64,000 bases of DNA from CAIWAH01 sp964602595 (lineage in GTDB: Bacteria; Verrucomicrobiota; Verrucomicrobiia; Limisphaerales; UBA9464). Each line of letters starts with the position of its first letter. Within the stretch, counting starts at the first letter, position 1. Under the pieces are notes generated by a model, which had not been told where the DNA came from, did no database searches, and saw nothing but the letters and a program-made list of their open reading frames with translations. The translations under genes were made by a program, and so were the position numbers. Of the stretch, positions 23,694-32,819 are shown piece by piece. The stretch is taken from contig CAZRRO010000002.1 of the NCBI GenBank assembly GCA_964602595.1, forward strand, positions 186,001-250,000, given 5' to 3'.

Positions 23694-25382
23694 GTGCGCC
23701 TTGTTGTCCTCCTGCTGGCCGGCGTGTTGGCCGGCCGATTGTCGCCGGTTCACGGCCAATCGGCCGGCGGCAGCCCGCGAATCAACCTCGATGACCTCCG
23801 CCTCAAGCCGGCGAAACCGGCCGGGGCCGAGGCGGAGATTGAAAAGTCGATCCAGCGACTCGGGCAGGCGTTGGCCGAACGGAAGACGACGTCCCCGGAA
23901 GGCGGTTGGCCGCCGTTGCTCAAGCTGGCGCAAACGGAACTTCTGCGCCGCTGGGCCGACACCGGGCCCGACGCCCAACCGGACAAGGTAACCCCGGCGG
24001 ACCGGCGCCTGCGCGCGTTGATCCACCAAGTCAACGCCCGGTCGACGCTGTATCAGGGCAACCTGCTCGAAGCATTGGATGAAACCGCCCGTTGGAAGCA
24101 GTGGGCCGTGACCGACGAGGACCAAGGCGAGGCGGAGAAGGCGGCAAAGATCGTGCGGGAATGGCCGCAGCCGATGTGGGGCGGCTCACCGGAGGAAACG
24201 CAGTTGTTCGAGCGGTTGGTCCGCGGCGAAGCCACGGCGGCCGACGCCACCCGGATCAAAACCTGGGACGACGAGGACGTGCTGACCTTCTGGGGCAAGG
24301 TGTGCGTGATCCTGCACTTCTGGTCCCAAAACCGGCCGGAGGCCGGCGCCCGGTTTCGGGAACTGCGCGGCGCCGTCGCCGAAAATCGCGAGGCGACCGA
24401 CTTCCTCGACAAGTTGCAGCGCAACCACGATCCCGATCAAACCCTCGTGGACAGCGCCAATGCACTCTGGGCGTGGCGCAATCGGATCAGCAACGTGGCG
24501 ACCGTGGCGGCCGACCCGATCAACCAGGCGGTGAAGGCAGCCCAGGCTTTCCAGAAAGCCCACCAGGACCGTTTGGATCTTGGCTGGACCAATTCCGCCG
24601 CGCTGAAGCCGGCCGAGCGCACCGGGTTCGCCGCCGTGGGCGGCATCTACCTGTTCCAGCAGGCTCGGCTCGGCAAGGTCCAGGCCGCCGCCCGCGAACT
24701 GGAGGCGGTGATCCAGTTCAGCTCACCCGAGGTCGTGAAGCACGCCCTTGCGGTCGTGGAGGAAATGCCGTTCCGGGCTGATTGGTTGAAGGATTCCGAC
24801 CGGCAGTTCTTCGACGACCTGATCGCCCTCAAGGCCGATCCCGCGCGGGCACCCAAGCAGGCTTCGGAGATCTTCAAACAACGTCGGGATTCGCTGTGCA
24901 GCCCGATCACGGCAGCCACCGCGTTGCTGTTCCACGGGCAGGTCAAGGACATGGAAACGGTCCTGGGCGCCATCTCCGAATACGCCGTGGTCCAGCCGCA
25001 GGCCAAGGAATTGGTCGCCCACCTGCGCGCCCTGGGCCAGGAACGGCTCGTCGTGGAAAAGGCCGGCACCGACAAGACTCTGGCCGGTTTCCGCGCCCGC
25101 GTGGCGCCGGAATTGGGCAAGAAATTCAAGGCGGCCCTGGCGGTGCCCGCCCGCTGGCCGGCCATGCGCTTGGGTGAACTCGGCAAGGAGATCAGCGCGG
25201 TCGAGTCGGAGCTGTCGATCCAGCAGACCCTGAACACGGCGGCGCAAATTTCCCCGGTCCTGCCCGCGGAGCAGAAGCGCCGATCCGAGACCACGGGTCG
25301 CGAGGCGATTGCCGCGCTGGAAAAGCGCCTCGCGGCGTTGCGCGCGGAACACGAACGGCTCAAGGCCGAACTCGGGCGCTGA
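23694..25382 (+). CDS. Secreted hypothetical protein with helical repeats and C-terminal coiled coil
   Basis: 562 residues starting with GTG. This start is supported because it gives a signal peptide at once (RLVVLLLAGVLAGRLSPVHG). The mature part is almost all helical and rich in A, E, K and R, without a family I recognise. The last ~60 residues (IAALEKRLAALRAEHERLKAEL) form a heptad coiled coil. It may be a periplasmic scaffold or a TPR-like protein. It lies 26 bases after the 186-residue gene and converges on the ceramidase-like gene. Confidence 0.65.
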   Translation: MRLVVLLLAGVLAGRLSPVHGQSAGGSPRINLDDLRLKPAKPAGAEAEIEKSIQRLGQALAERKTTSPEGGWPPLLKLAQTELLRRWADTGPDAQPDKVTPADRRLRALIHQVNARSTLYQGNLLEALDETARWKQWAVTDEDQGEAEKAAKIVREWPQPMWGGSPEETQLFERLVRGEATAADATRIKTWDDEDVLTFWGKVCVILHFWSQNRPEAGARFRELRGAVAENREATDFLDKLQRNHDPDQTLVDSANALWAWRNRISNVATVAADPINQAVKAAQAFQKAHQDRLDLGWTNSAALKPAERTGFAAVGGIYLFQQARLGKVQAAARELEAVIQFSSPEVVKHALAVVEEMPFRADWLKDSDRQFFDDLIALKADPARAPKQASEIFKQRRDSLCSPITAATALLFHGQVKDMETVLGAISEYAVVQPQAKELVAHLRALGQERLVVEKAGTDKTLAGFRARVAPELGKKFKAALAVPARWPAMRLGELGKEISAVESELSIQQTLNTAAQISPVLPAEQKRRSETTGREAIAALEKRLAALRAEHERLKAELGR

Positions 25383-25424
25383 ACCGGCGCGGAGATATTA
25401 CTCGGCGGGATCGCCCGGCGGCCC

Positions 25425-27554
25425 TCACTGCGCCGCCGCAAAATGCCGCCGCACCTCGCGGACGGCCAGGGCTCGCGAATAGATCGCCACTTCGTCCAGC
25501 CGGCCCTGCAACGGGGCCAAGCTGCCGCCCCCGGCCAACCGGAGTGACACCAGCCCAGTTGGGAGATCGGCCGCCGGAGTTTCGAGGTCCGGTTGGCCAT
25601 CGAGATACACGCGCAGGAACGGGCCGTCCCGCACCACGACCAGGTGGTGCCAAGTCTTGGGTGTCATCGTCGTGCGGCCGCCGGAGACGGGTTGCCCGGC
25701 GCCGCCTTGGCAGTGGAGCCGGCCCGCGAAGTCGTTGGTGCCGCCGATTTCCAGACGCAACGCGGGGGCGGCTGACCCCGGCGTCCGCACCGTGAGCACT
25801 TCGGCCGTCGTGGCGGCGGCCTCATGGGGCAGGCCGTTCCAGAACCAGCATTCCACCGTCCACTTTTCCGCCGCCGGCAACGCGGTCACGAATGCGGCGT
25901 CGGCAAAGTGCAGCGCATGATTGCCCACGCCATCCAGCGCCGGCCGCTGGCCGCGGGCGAGGCGCAGCGGCGGGCCGGCGAGGTAGTGGGCGGTGAAGCC
26001 TTCCAATGCGCCGCCGATGGGGCCGGACACCACCGACCGCGGCACGCCCTCGAATTCTTCCAGACGCCAGTAGGCAGCCGGCCGCGAACGCCGGACGGCC
26101 TTCGCGTAGTCGGTCTCCGGATCGCGGGCGGCGCGACGCTTCTTGCCGGTCACGTCCTCCAACAGGCCCAGCAGCGTCGCGGTGATGCGCGGCTCGGCGT
26201 TGGTCTCCAGGCCGGCGGTGCGGGCAGCCCAGGTGGTGTAACCGCCCAGCGCGTGCTGCTCGGGTGGCGGGATGTAGCCGTCGCCGCCGTTGGCCAGCTC
26301 CACGTTCATCGTCAGCGGCAGCGGGCTCTGGGTCTTCAGCTTCAGCCCGGTCAGGGCGAACACCTCGTTGGGCAGCGCCGCGACCGCGAGGTCGCCGACG
26401 CGCAGGGCCTGGAGCACGATCTCGGTCTCGCGCCAATCGTGCAGGTGGAGCTGCTCCAGCGCATAGATCTCGGGCAGGTTATTCGGCAGGCGGTCGCCGA
26501 TCGTCGCGGCCAAGCCCTTGGCCCAGCCGAGACGGGCATCGTCGCAGAGGCGGTAGCGCAGGGGCAGCTTCGCCTCCCGCATCGCCAAGGGCACGCGAGC
26601 GCGGTGCTTCACGGAGCGCAACGCGGCGGCGGCCCGCTCGGCCAATTGCTCCGCGTAGGCGTCGTAGCCGATGACGCGGCGCGGCGCGCCGTAGTCCATC
26701 CACATCAGGTCGCCGCTCGTGCCCTGCGAGAGGATGGCCACGGGCGGGCGGGCGGAACCGGGCGCGAGCTTCGCCTCCAGCTTGGTGCGCCAGCGGCCGA
26801 AGTAGTCGGACGAGAGAAGCGCCGACTCGTAATAGTGCATCGAGAAGTTGCCGAACACCGCCAGCGGCCGGCCGTCCGCGGCGATCACGGACAGGAGCGT
26901 GAAGTTCGGGTCCACCGGCCCGGATGGTCCGATGGCGTCCGGACTTTCGTGGCCGGGATGCATGTGGGCGCGCACGGAACGCACGCCGAACGGGTCCGTC
27001 TCGATCCGGTCGAGCCGGCGGATCCAGCGGCGGTTGTGCGTGTAGCCGGTCGCGTCGAACGAGGTCCAGCCGGCCCGGGCCGGTTCGAGCCGTTCCGCCG
27101 CGAGCCGGAGGCATTCCGCGATCTTCGCGGGCAGTTGGGCCGCATATCTGGGATCGATCCGGCTGCCGAGGCAGCCCATCGCCGACGGCGCGGAGTGCGT
27201 ATGCGTGGCCGAGATGAGCATGCGGTCCGGGCGCAGTCCGGTCTGGCGCTGGGCCAGCGCCTTGGCCTCGTCGATCAGGCTGCGCGCCATCATGCAGGTG
27301 TCCACGGTCACCAGCGCGAGCCGTTCCGCGCCGTCATCCAGGACGAGGGCACGGACTTCCAAGGGGTCCACCACGCGGTCGGCGGAGCGTTCGGTGAACA
27401 TCGCGTTCACGATCACCGGGAATTGGGTCGGCGAAATGTCCACGATCGCCGCACCGGCCCACAAGCCGGCCGCCCGGCCCGGCAATGCCGCCACGAGCAG
27501 GCCGAATCCGACGACGAGGAGTGCCAGGGAGGAGGGCCTTCCGGTGGGGCGCAT
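25425..27554 (-). CDS. Neutral/alkaline ceramidase-like secreted protein with LamG domain
   Basis: 709 residues. A signal peptide covers residues 1-28 (LALLVVGFGLLVAALPGRAAG). The N-terminal part resembles the neutral/alkaline non-lysosomal ceramidase domain: GAAIVDISPTQFPV, VTVDTCM, ISATHTHSAPS, GNFSMHYYES and LPNEVFALTGLKLK, the histidines probably binding zinc. The final ~210 residues are a concanavalin-like LamG fold (AYWRLEEFEGV, KWTVECWFWNG, WHHLVVVRDG, GRLDEVAIYSRAL). Planctomycetes and Verrucomicrobia carry many such proteins of unknown substrate, so true ceramide hydrolysis is not assured. ATG 27554 starts the signal peptide; longer frames are basic leader. Confidence 0.75.
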   Translation of the reverse strand: MRPTGRPSSLALLVVGFGLLVAALPGRAAGLWAGAAIVDISPTQFPVIVNAMFTERSADRVVDPLEVRALVLDDGAERLALVTVDTCMMARSLIDEAKALAQRQTGLRPDRMLISATHTHSAPSAMGCLGSRIDPRYAAQLPAKIAECLRLAAERLEPARAGWTSFDATGYTHNRRWIRRLDRIETDPFGVRSVRAHMHPGHESPDAIGPSGPVDPNFTLLSVIAADGRPLAVFGNFSMHYYESALLSSDYFGRWRTKLEAKLAPGSARPPVAILSQGTSGDLMWMDYGAPRRVIGYDAYAEQLAERAAAALRSVKHRARVPLAMREAKLPLRYRLCDDARLGWAKGLAATIGDRLPNNLPEIYALEQLHLHDWRETEIVLQALRVGDLAVAALPNEVFALTGLKLKTQSPLPLTMNVELANGGDGYIPPPEQHALGGYTTWAARTAGLETNAEPRITATLLGLLEDVTGKKRRAARDPETDYAKAVRRSRPAAYWRLEEFEGVPRSVVSGPIGGALEGFTAHYLAGPPLRLARGQRPALDGVGNHALHFADAAFVTALPAAEKWTVECWFWNGLPHEAAATTAEVLTVRTPGSAAPALRLEIGGTNDFAGRLHCQGGAGQPVSGGRTTMTPKTWHHLVVVRDGPFLRVYLDGQPDLETPAADLPTGLVSLRLAGGGSLAPLQGRLDEVAIYSRALAVREVRRHFAAAQ

Positions 27555-27712
27555 GGCGGCAGCGTGCGCCGGCCGGCGGCCGGCTGTCGAGTTGGGGCCA
27601 CGTGGGCGCAGCCGCCACGGCGCTGGCCCGATCGCATTGGTTCGGCCAATGCCCGGCGCCAATTATCGATTCACTCAACCGAGGCAAACTCAGGCAGCGT
27701 TCCGCCGTGAAA

Positions 27713-27991
27713 ATGAATCTGCGCAAATCCTCCCTCCTCGGCGCCGCCATCGGTCTTGCCGACGGGCTCGCCTTCGTCACGTGTTTCCATACCGGCCTCG
27801 ATTTCCTCACGCCGATCCTGATCTGGCCGGCGCTGCCCGGCTGGTGGGTGGCCCGGGCCGTTTCGGGCTGGGTTCCGGAAGGGATCGCCTGGAGCCTGGG
27901 GGTTCTGGCGTTGGCCCTGCTCGGCGCCGTGGTGGGCGGGTTGGTTGCCCTGCTGTTCCGTCGGCCCCGTTCCGCCGCCGACCAGCACTAA
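27713..27991 (+). CDS. Small inner-membrane protein
   Basis: 92 residues with two or three hydrophobic segments (SLLGAAIGLADGLAFV, DFLTPILIWPALPGWWVA, GIAWSLGVLALALLGAVVGGLVALLF) and a basic end (RRPRSAADQH). No family is recognised. A GTG six bases upstream is a possible alternative start. It is divergent from the ceramidase-like gene (158 bases between starts) and converges on the permease gene with 22 bases between stops. Confidence 0.6.
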   Translation: MNLRKSSLLGAAIGLADGLAFVTCFHTGLDFLTPILIWPALPGWWVARAVSGWVPEGIAWSLGVLALALLGAVVGGLVALLFRRPRSAADQH

Positions 27992-28013
27992 TCCGAAAGC
28001 CGGCGGGATCGGT

Positions 28014-29468
28014 TCACGGCTTCATCGCCGGCGGCCCCCGGAACCGCCGGCGTTCCAATGCAAACCACACGACTGCCATGATCAACGCCGTCCCGCCCAG
28101 GATGGGCAGGGCCTGTTGGTTCGGCGGCTGAACCCCGATCACCAGCAGGAACAGGCACCCGAGCGTCGCCACCACCGCCAGCGGCTTGAACGCGGCGCCG
28201 AGCTGGAACGGGCCGAACCGGGTCCACGTCCGCCCGTGCGCCCAGAAGCCGGCGGCCACCGGCAGCACGTAGCTCACGTAGAGGAAGACGGTCCCGATGG
28301 CCGCGATGGTCTCGTAGCGCAGCAGCACCACCAGCGCGACCGACGCCAACGCCGCCGTCCAGACGGCGACCGACGGCGATTGCGTCCGCGCATTCACCTT
28401 TCGCAATCCCTCCGAGAACGGCAGCCCGCCATCGCGGGCGAACGCATACGCCATCCGCGAGGCCGAGGTGAGCGCCGCCAGCCCGCAGAGATATTGCGCG
28501 AGCACGATGCCCGCGAGCAGCGTCTGCGCGAAGCCGTCACCCAGGGCCGACCGCATGATCCAGGGGACGATTTCAAAGCCCATCGTCGCACCGGTCTGCA
28601 GGTCGGGCATGGCCAGCAGCAGCGCGGCGATCATCACCCAGCCGAACACCGCCGAGACGGCGACCGACCGGAGGATGCCGCGCGGCACGTTGTGGGCCGC
28701 GCCGACGGTTTCCTCCGAAGTGTGGGCCGAGGCGTCGAAGCCGGTGATCGTGTAGGCCGGCAGGAGGAAGCCGAGACAAAACAGCCACGCCAAGTTCGGT
28801 TGCCGCGGAAACACTGCCGCGCCTTCGGGCAAGCCGCTGAAGTTGGTGAAGGTCCACAGGCGGGACCATTCGAAGTGCTTCGTCGTCGCCAGCAGGGCGC
28901 CGGTCAGGATCACGGCGATGGCCAGGATCAGCCAGCCGCTGAAGTCGGTGAGCTTGGTCGTGAGCCGGATGCCGTAGTGGTTCAGCAACGCCTGCGACAA
29001 CGTCACCAGCACCACGGCGAACGTGCGGACCGCGGCGGCCGAATCCGCCGGGGGTGACCAGCCGAAGGCGGCGGTCGCGAAGTCGTAGGTGCCCGTGTTG
29101 ATGGCGGCGAGCACCGTGATCAGGCCGGCGAGGTTGAACCAGGCAGTGACCCAGCCGCAGGCCCGCCCACCGAGCAGGCTGCCCCAATGATAAAGTCCAC
29201 CGGCGGTCGGAAACGCGCTGGCGACCTGCCCCATCGTGGCGGCCACGCACAGCGAGAAGAGGCAGACCAACGGCCAGCCCAGCCCGAGGCTGGCCCCACC
29301 GGCACTGTTGAAACCGACGTGGAACGAGGTGATGCCGCCCGCGAGGATGCAGATGATCGAGAGCGAGATGGCGAAGTTGGAGAATCCGCTCATGCGCCGG
29401 GCCAGCTCCGGCTGGTAACCGAGTTGGCGGAGCAACTGTTCGTCGTCGGGGGAGGATGGATGCGACAT
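28014..29468 (-). CDS. APC-superfamily amino-acid permease
   Basis: 484 residues with about 12 membrane helices. The first helix region, GFSNFAISLSIICILAGGITSF, and GGLYHWGSLLGG in helix 2-3 are typical of the amino acid/GABA permease group of the APC superfamily. The inner-membrane carrier should import amino acids or related amines with protons. ATG at 29468 begins the conserved cytoplasmic tail (DEQLLRQLGYQPELARRMSGF). It follows the dipeptidase gene by 86 bases on the same strand and probably supplies or recycles amino acids for that catabolic group. Confidence 0.88.
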   Translation of the reverse strand: MSHPSSPDDEQLLRQLGYQPELARRMSGFSNFAISLSIICILAGGITSFHVGFNSAGGASLGLGWPLVCLFSLCVAATMGQVASAFPTAGGLYHWGSLLGGRACGWVTAWFNLAGLITVLAAINTGTYDFATAAFGWSPPADSAAAVRTFAVVLVTLSQALLNHYGIRLTTKLTDFSGWLILAIAVILTGALLATTKHFEWSRLWTFTNFSGLPEGAAVFPRQPNLAWLFCLGFLLPAYTITGFDASAHTSEETVGAAHNVPRGILRSVAVSAVFGWVMIAALLLAMPDLQTGATMGFEIVPWIMRSALGDGFAQTLLAGIVLAQYLCGLAALTSASRMAYAFARDGGLPFSEGLRKVNARTQSPSVAVWTAALASVALVVLLRYETIAAIGTVFLYVSYVLPVAAGFWAHGRTWTRFGPFQLGAAFKPLAVVATLGCLFLLVIGVQPPNQQALPILGGTALIMAVVWFALERRRFRGPPAMKP

Positions 29469-29554
29469 GGCGGCGGCCAAAGGCCGGCGCACCGTAGGGA
29501 GCGCAACCAACGGCGTTAATCCCCTTTTCCGGAGAACTTGGCCAGGCGGCCGCG

Positions 29555-30652
29555 CTAGTTCGTCGCCCAGGCGGCGCGCAGGCAGCGGAGGAAATTGCCG
29601 TGGGCAATCCCAAGGACGTCGGTTTCGGAGTAGCCGCGTTCCCGTAGGGCGGCGAGCACCCGCTGAAGATCGGCGATGGATTCGAGGTCCTGCGGCGTCT
29701 GTTCGGTGCCAAAGCCGCCGTCGAGATCTGAGCCGAGGCCGACGTGCGCCGCGTTGCCGGCCAACTGGCAGATGTGGTCGATGTGCTCGACGATCTTCGC
29801 GACCTTCAGGCCGGCGCCTTCGGGCGTCGTCACGCCGCGTTGCCAGCCGGGGATCATCATCCAGGCATCGAACACCGCGCCGAGCACGCCGCCGCGGGCG
29901 ATGACCTCGCGGATCTGCTCGTCGCTCCACTGGCGATTATGCGGCACGAGAGAGCGACAGTTCTGGTGGCTCGCCCAGACAGGTCCGTCCCAGAGTTTCA
30001 TGGCGTCCCAGAAGGCATCATCGCACAGGTGGGTGGCGTCGAGGATGATTCCGAGCCGGCGCATTTCACGAAGCAGTTCGCGTCCGCGCTCGTTCAGGCC
30101 GCCGGTTGCGTTGGTGCCATTGGCATAGATGCCCGGACCATAGTGAGCTGGCCCGACAGCCCGCAGGCCGTAACCCCAGGCGCGTTCCAAGTGCGCCAAG
30201 GTGACCAACGAATCGGCGCCCTCGAGCGACAGGATGTAGCCCACGGGAAGCTTCGAGTTGGAAGATTCGGGGTTCGGGTTGGCCCAAGCCTGCAGGTGGG
30301 CTTCGAGTTCGGCACGGTTCCGGATGGGGGTCATTTCGCCGGCCTCCTCCATTCCCCGATACCAAGCGAGCTGCGCCTGCGTCATGGCCCAGGCCTGCGC
30401 GGGCGAACGCCAGCCGGCGACCGGACTCCAGGCGTTGTGTTCGACCCGGGCAATCTGCGTGGCGACGCACAGGCCGATGTTCCCGCGGCGCAGCTCCGGC
30501 AATGACACGGTCGCGCGCCCACGGTCAGGCTTGTCCTTCAGGTGGGCTTCGGCGGCACGCAGGTCGGCCAGTGAACGCGTGAGGTCACGGTTCCACTCAA
30601 CCGCGTTCATCGCCAGGTCGAGGTGGGCGTCGAAGGTGAAGGGCGGGTTCAT
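29555..30652 (-). CDS. Membrane-dipeptidase family (M19) zinc dipeptidase
   Basis: 365 residues. Zinc ligands H10-x-D12 (FDAHLDLAM), the bridging glutamate in LSLEGAD, and histidines in LDATHLCDDAF and WASHQNCRSLVPHNRQ match the renal-dipeptidase family. SDLDGGFG near the C-terminus is also typical. The family hydrolyses dipeptides, including those with a C-terminal D-residue. No signal peptide is present, so it should be cytoplasmic. It lies 5 bases after the PLP enzyme gene, so dipeptide cleavage and D-amino-acid use may be coupled. Confidence 0.9.
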   Translation of the reverse strand: MNPPFTFDAHLDLAMNAVEWNRDLTRSLADLRAAEAHLKDKPDRGRATVSLPELRRGNIGLCVATQIARVEHNAWSPVAGWRSPAQAWAMTQAQLAWYRGMEEAGEMTPIRNRAELEAHLQAWANPNPESSNSKLPVGYILSLEGADSLVTLAHLERAWGYGLRAVGPAHYGPGIYANGTNATGGLNERGRELLREMRRLGIILDATHLCDDAFWDAMKLWDGPVWASHQNCRSLVPHNRQWSDEQIREVIARGGVLGAVFDAWMMIPGWQRGVTTPEGAGLKVAKIVEHIDHICQLAGNAAHVGLGSDLDGGFGTEQTPQDLESIADLQRVLAALRERGYSETDVLGIAHGNFLRCLRAAWATN

Positions 30653-30657
30653 GTGGA

Positions 30658-31764
30658 TCAAACTCCCAGGCGGCGTTTGCGGGCGGTGACGGTCCAGCGG
30701 GCGGAGGCGCGGTGGTTTTCGACGACCCACACTTCCTCGTGCAAGGCCACCGTCGGGCAGACATGACAGGGCAGCGCATAGAACTCGTCGCCCGCGGCGA
30801 TGCCGGCGGCGTGCGGTGTCTCCACCACGAGATGTTCCTCGCTGTGCATCACCGGCGTGGCGTCGGGCAAATTCAGGAACACCGCGCGCGGTTGCGGCAT
30901 CTCGCTGGCGACGGCCTTGTGACCGAGGTCCAGGCACAGTCGATTGGGAGTGGGTTTGCTGACCACGCGCGTGAGCAGCACGGCAGCGGGCAGGAAGTTC
31001 AGGTCGGGAAAACGGCTCGCGTAACCGGCGTCCCACAGGACCGTGGTGCCGGGGCTCAACCGGATCGCGGGTTCGGTCCGCCGGGCATGAATCGGAAAGG
31101 TGGGTGAACCGCCGGCGACGATTTCCTCCACCGCGATTCCATGGGCGCGCAGTTGTTCCACCAGCCGGAAAACCGGGGCAAAGGCCGCGTCCGCCACGGC
31201 GGTCCGTTCGGCCGGATCCGTCGCACCGATGTGTCCGTCGTAGGCCTGCAAACCACGAAACTGCACGCCACGGGTCCCGGCGATCAGGTTCACGAGTTCG
31301 ACCGCCGCCGGGCCGGCCGGAAGGCCCGTGCGGCCTTGGCCGACATCGAGATCCACGAACAGCCCGAGGGCCGGCCGGCCGGTATTGGCGGCCGCGAGGG
31401 TGCGCACCGCGGCGAGATGATCCACGAGCGCGGAGAACCGGACTTTAGGCTGCGTCTCCGCGAGGCGCACCAAACGTTCCACCTGCGGCCCCACGGGCTG
31501 GTAAGCCAGCAAGACATCCAGGGCGCCGTTCGCCGCCGCCATCTCGGCCTCGGCGATGGTCGCGCATTTGAACTTCGTGATCCCGAGGTCGACCTGCCGG
31601 CGGATCAGTTCCGGCAACTTGTGCGTCTTGAGGTGCGGCCGCAGGCGTTCCGGGCCACCGGCGATCCGCAGCATCTCGGCGAGGTTGGCCTCGATGCGTT
31701 CGCGGAACAGCAGCAGGGCGGGCGACGGAATCTCGGCGACGTTGGCGACTTCAAACCAGTTCAC
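30658..31764 (-). CDS. D-threonine aldolase / D-serine dehydratase-like PLP enzyme
   Basis: 368 residues of the alanine-racemase-fold D-TA/DSD1 family. The PLP lysine is K46 in LRPHLKTHKLPEL. The C-terminal metal-binding motif PCHVCPTVALHE gives the His-x-Cys zinc site seen in D-serine dehydratases. The reaction is either cleavage of D-threonine-type beta-hydroxy amino acids or deamination of D-serine. The start is a GTG at 31764 that overlaps the stop of the acetyltransferase gene (GTGA) and directly precedes the family's first residues; the upstream ATG lies within that neighbour. Confidence 0.85.
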   Translation of the reverse strand: MNWFEVANVAEIPSPALLLFRERIEANLAEMLRIAGGPERLRPHLKTHKLPELIRRQVDLGITKFKCATIAEAEMAAANGALDVLLAYQPVGPQVERLVRLAETQPKVRFSALVDHLAAVRTLAAANTGRPALGLFVDLDVGQGRTGLPAGPAAVELVNLIAGTRGVQFRGLQAYDGHIGATDPAERTAVADAAFAPVFRLVEQLRAHGIAVEEIVAGGSPTFPIHARRTEPAIRLSPGTTVLWDAGYASRFPDLNFLPAAVLLTRVVSKPTPNRLCLDLGHKAVASEMPQPRAVFLNLPDATPVMHSEEHLVVETPHAAGIAAGDEFYALPCHVCPTVALHEEVWVVENHRASARWTVTARKRRLGV

Positions 31765-32285
31765 GGGGTCCTTTCCCAGCGCCAGATGACGCCGTCCTCG
31801 GGGTCGTTGAGCTCGGCCGCACGGTGGAAGCCACACTTGGCCAGCACGCGGGTCGAGGCGTTGTGCTCAGGCAAGGTGTGGGCGATGACCCGGGCGAGGC
31901 TGATGCGGCGACGGGCTTCGTCCACCAGTGCCTGGGTGGCCTCGGTGGCGAAGCCTTGGCCGCGGAACGCGGGTGCAATGCCGTAGCCGACCTCAATCAC
32001 TCCGTCCGCATCCGCCGGTCCCTTGAAGCCGGCCAAGCCGATGACACTTCCGGCGGCCAGGTGGACCACAAGGAACGGTGCCCACCACGGCGCCGTGGCG
32101 CCGGCTGCGGCGATCTTGGCCAAGGCATATTCCAGGGCCCCGGGAAATTCGAGGTAACCGTCGGCGACCGACAGGCCGAACTGGCGCGTGAATTCCGCGG
32201 GACCGGCCATCAGCGCGCGCAACTGTTCCGGCGTGCTCCGGCGCAGTTCCAGGCGCGGGGTGACCAGCGTGAGGGCCAGGCTCAT
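31761..32285 (-). CDS. GNAT-family N-acetyltransferase (RimJ-like)
   Basis: 174 residues. The acetyl-CoA binding motif A reads GYGIAPAFRGQGFATEA. LPEHNASTRVLAKCGFHRA is the usual motif B of RimJ/RimL-type enzymes. The substrate is an amino group on a protein or small molecule and cannot be told. It overlaps RidA upstream by four bases (ATGA) and the PLP enzyme downstream by four, so it is translationally coupled to both. Confidence 0.85.
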   Translation of the reverse strand: MSLALTLVTPRLELRRSTPEQLRALMAGPAEFTRQFGLSVADGYLEFPGALEYALAKIAAAGATAPWWAPFLVVHLAAGSVIGLAGFKGPADADGVIEVGYGIAPAFRGQGFATEATQALVDEARRRISLARVIAHTLPEHNASTRVLAKCGFHRAAELNDPEDGVIWRWERTP

Positions 32286-32749
32286 TCCGGCCGAACTTCG
32301 AAGATGGCTTCCACCTCGACCGCGATGTTGCCGGGCAGCGGCCCCATGCCCACCGCGCTGCGGGCGCCGATGCCTTGGTCGGGGCCGAAGACCTCGGCCA
32401 TCAGCTCGCTGAAGCCGTTGATGACCTTGGGATGCTCGTAGAAGTCAGGGGCGGAATTGACCATGCCGAGGGTCTTCACGATCCGTTGGATGCGGTCGAG
32501 CGAGCCGAAGTGCGCCCGCAAGTTGGCCAGCATTGCCAAGCCCACCTGGCGGGCAGCGGCCTTGCCGGCGTCGAGGCCCAGGTCGCGGCCGACGACGCCC
32601 TGGATCAGCGAGCCGTCGAGGCGCACCGGGCCGTGGCCCGACACGTAGGCGATATTCCCGACCACCACGACCGGCCTGTAAACGGCGATGGGCTTTGGGG
32701 CAGGCGGCAGTTGCAGCTGAAGTTCGGCGAGTCGTTGTTCGGCGCTCAT
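32282..32749 (-). CDS. RidA/YjgF-family protein
   Basis: 155 residues, RidA family by VYRPVVVVGNIAYVSGHGP, a QVGLAMLANLRAHFGSLDRI helix and the ending AVEVEAIFEVRPE. RidA proteins hydrolyse reactive 2-aminoacrylate and other enamines released by PLP enzymes. Here the PLP enzyme is two genes downstream in the same transcript, which fits that role. ATG at 32749 starts the family fold; the longer upstream frame is unrelated. It is probably the first gene of the run RidA, acetyltransferase, PLP enzyme, dipeptidase, permease. Confidence 0.88.
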   Translation of the reverse strand: MSAEQRLAELQLQLPPAPKPIAVYRPVVVVGNIAYVSGHGPVRLDGSLIQGVVGRDLGLDAGKAAARQVGLAMLANLRAHFGSLDRIQRIVKTLGMVNSAPDFYEHPKVINGFSELMAEVFGPDQGIGARSAVGMGPLPGNIAVEVEAIFEVRPE

Positions 32750-32819
32750 GGCAGATTGAATTGTGCCACCAGCAAAACAGGCGCCCGCCGGGGCGTCGAG
32801 CGCCCAAGCCGCGGCCAGC

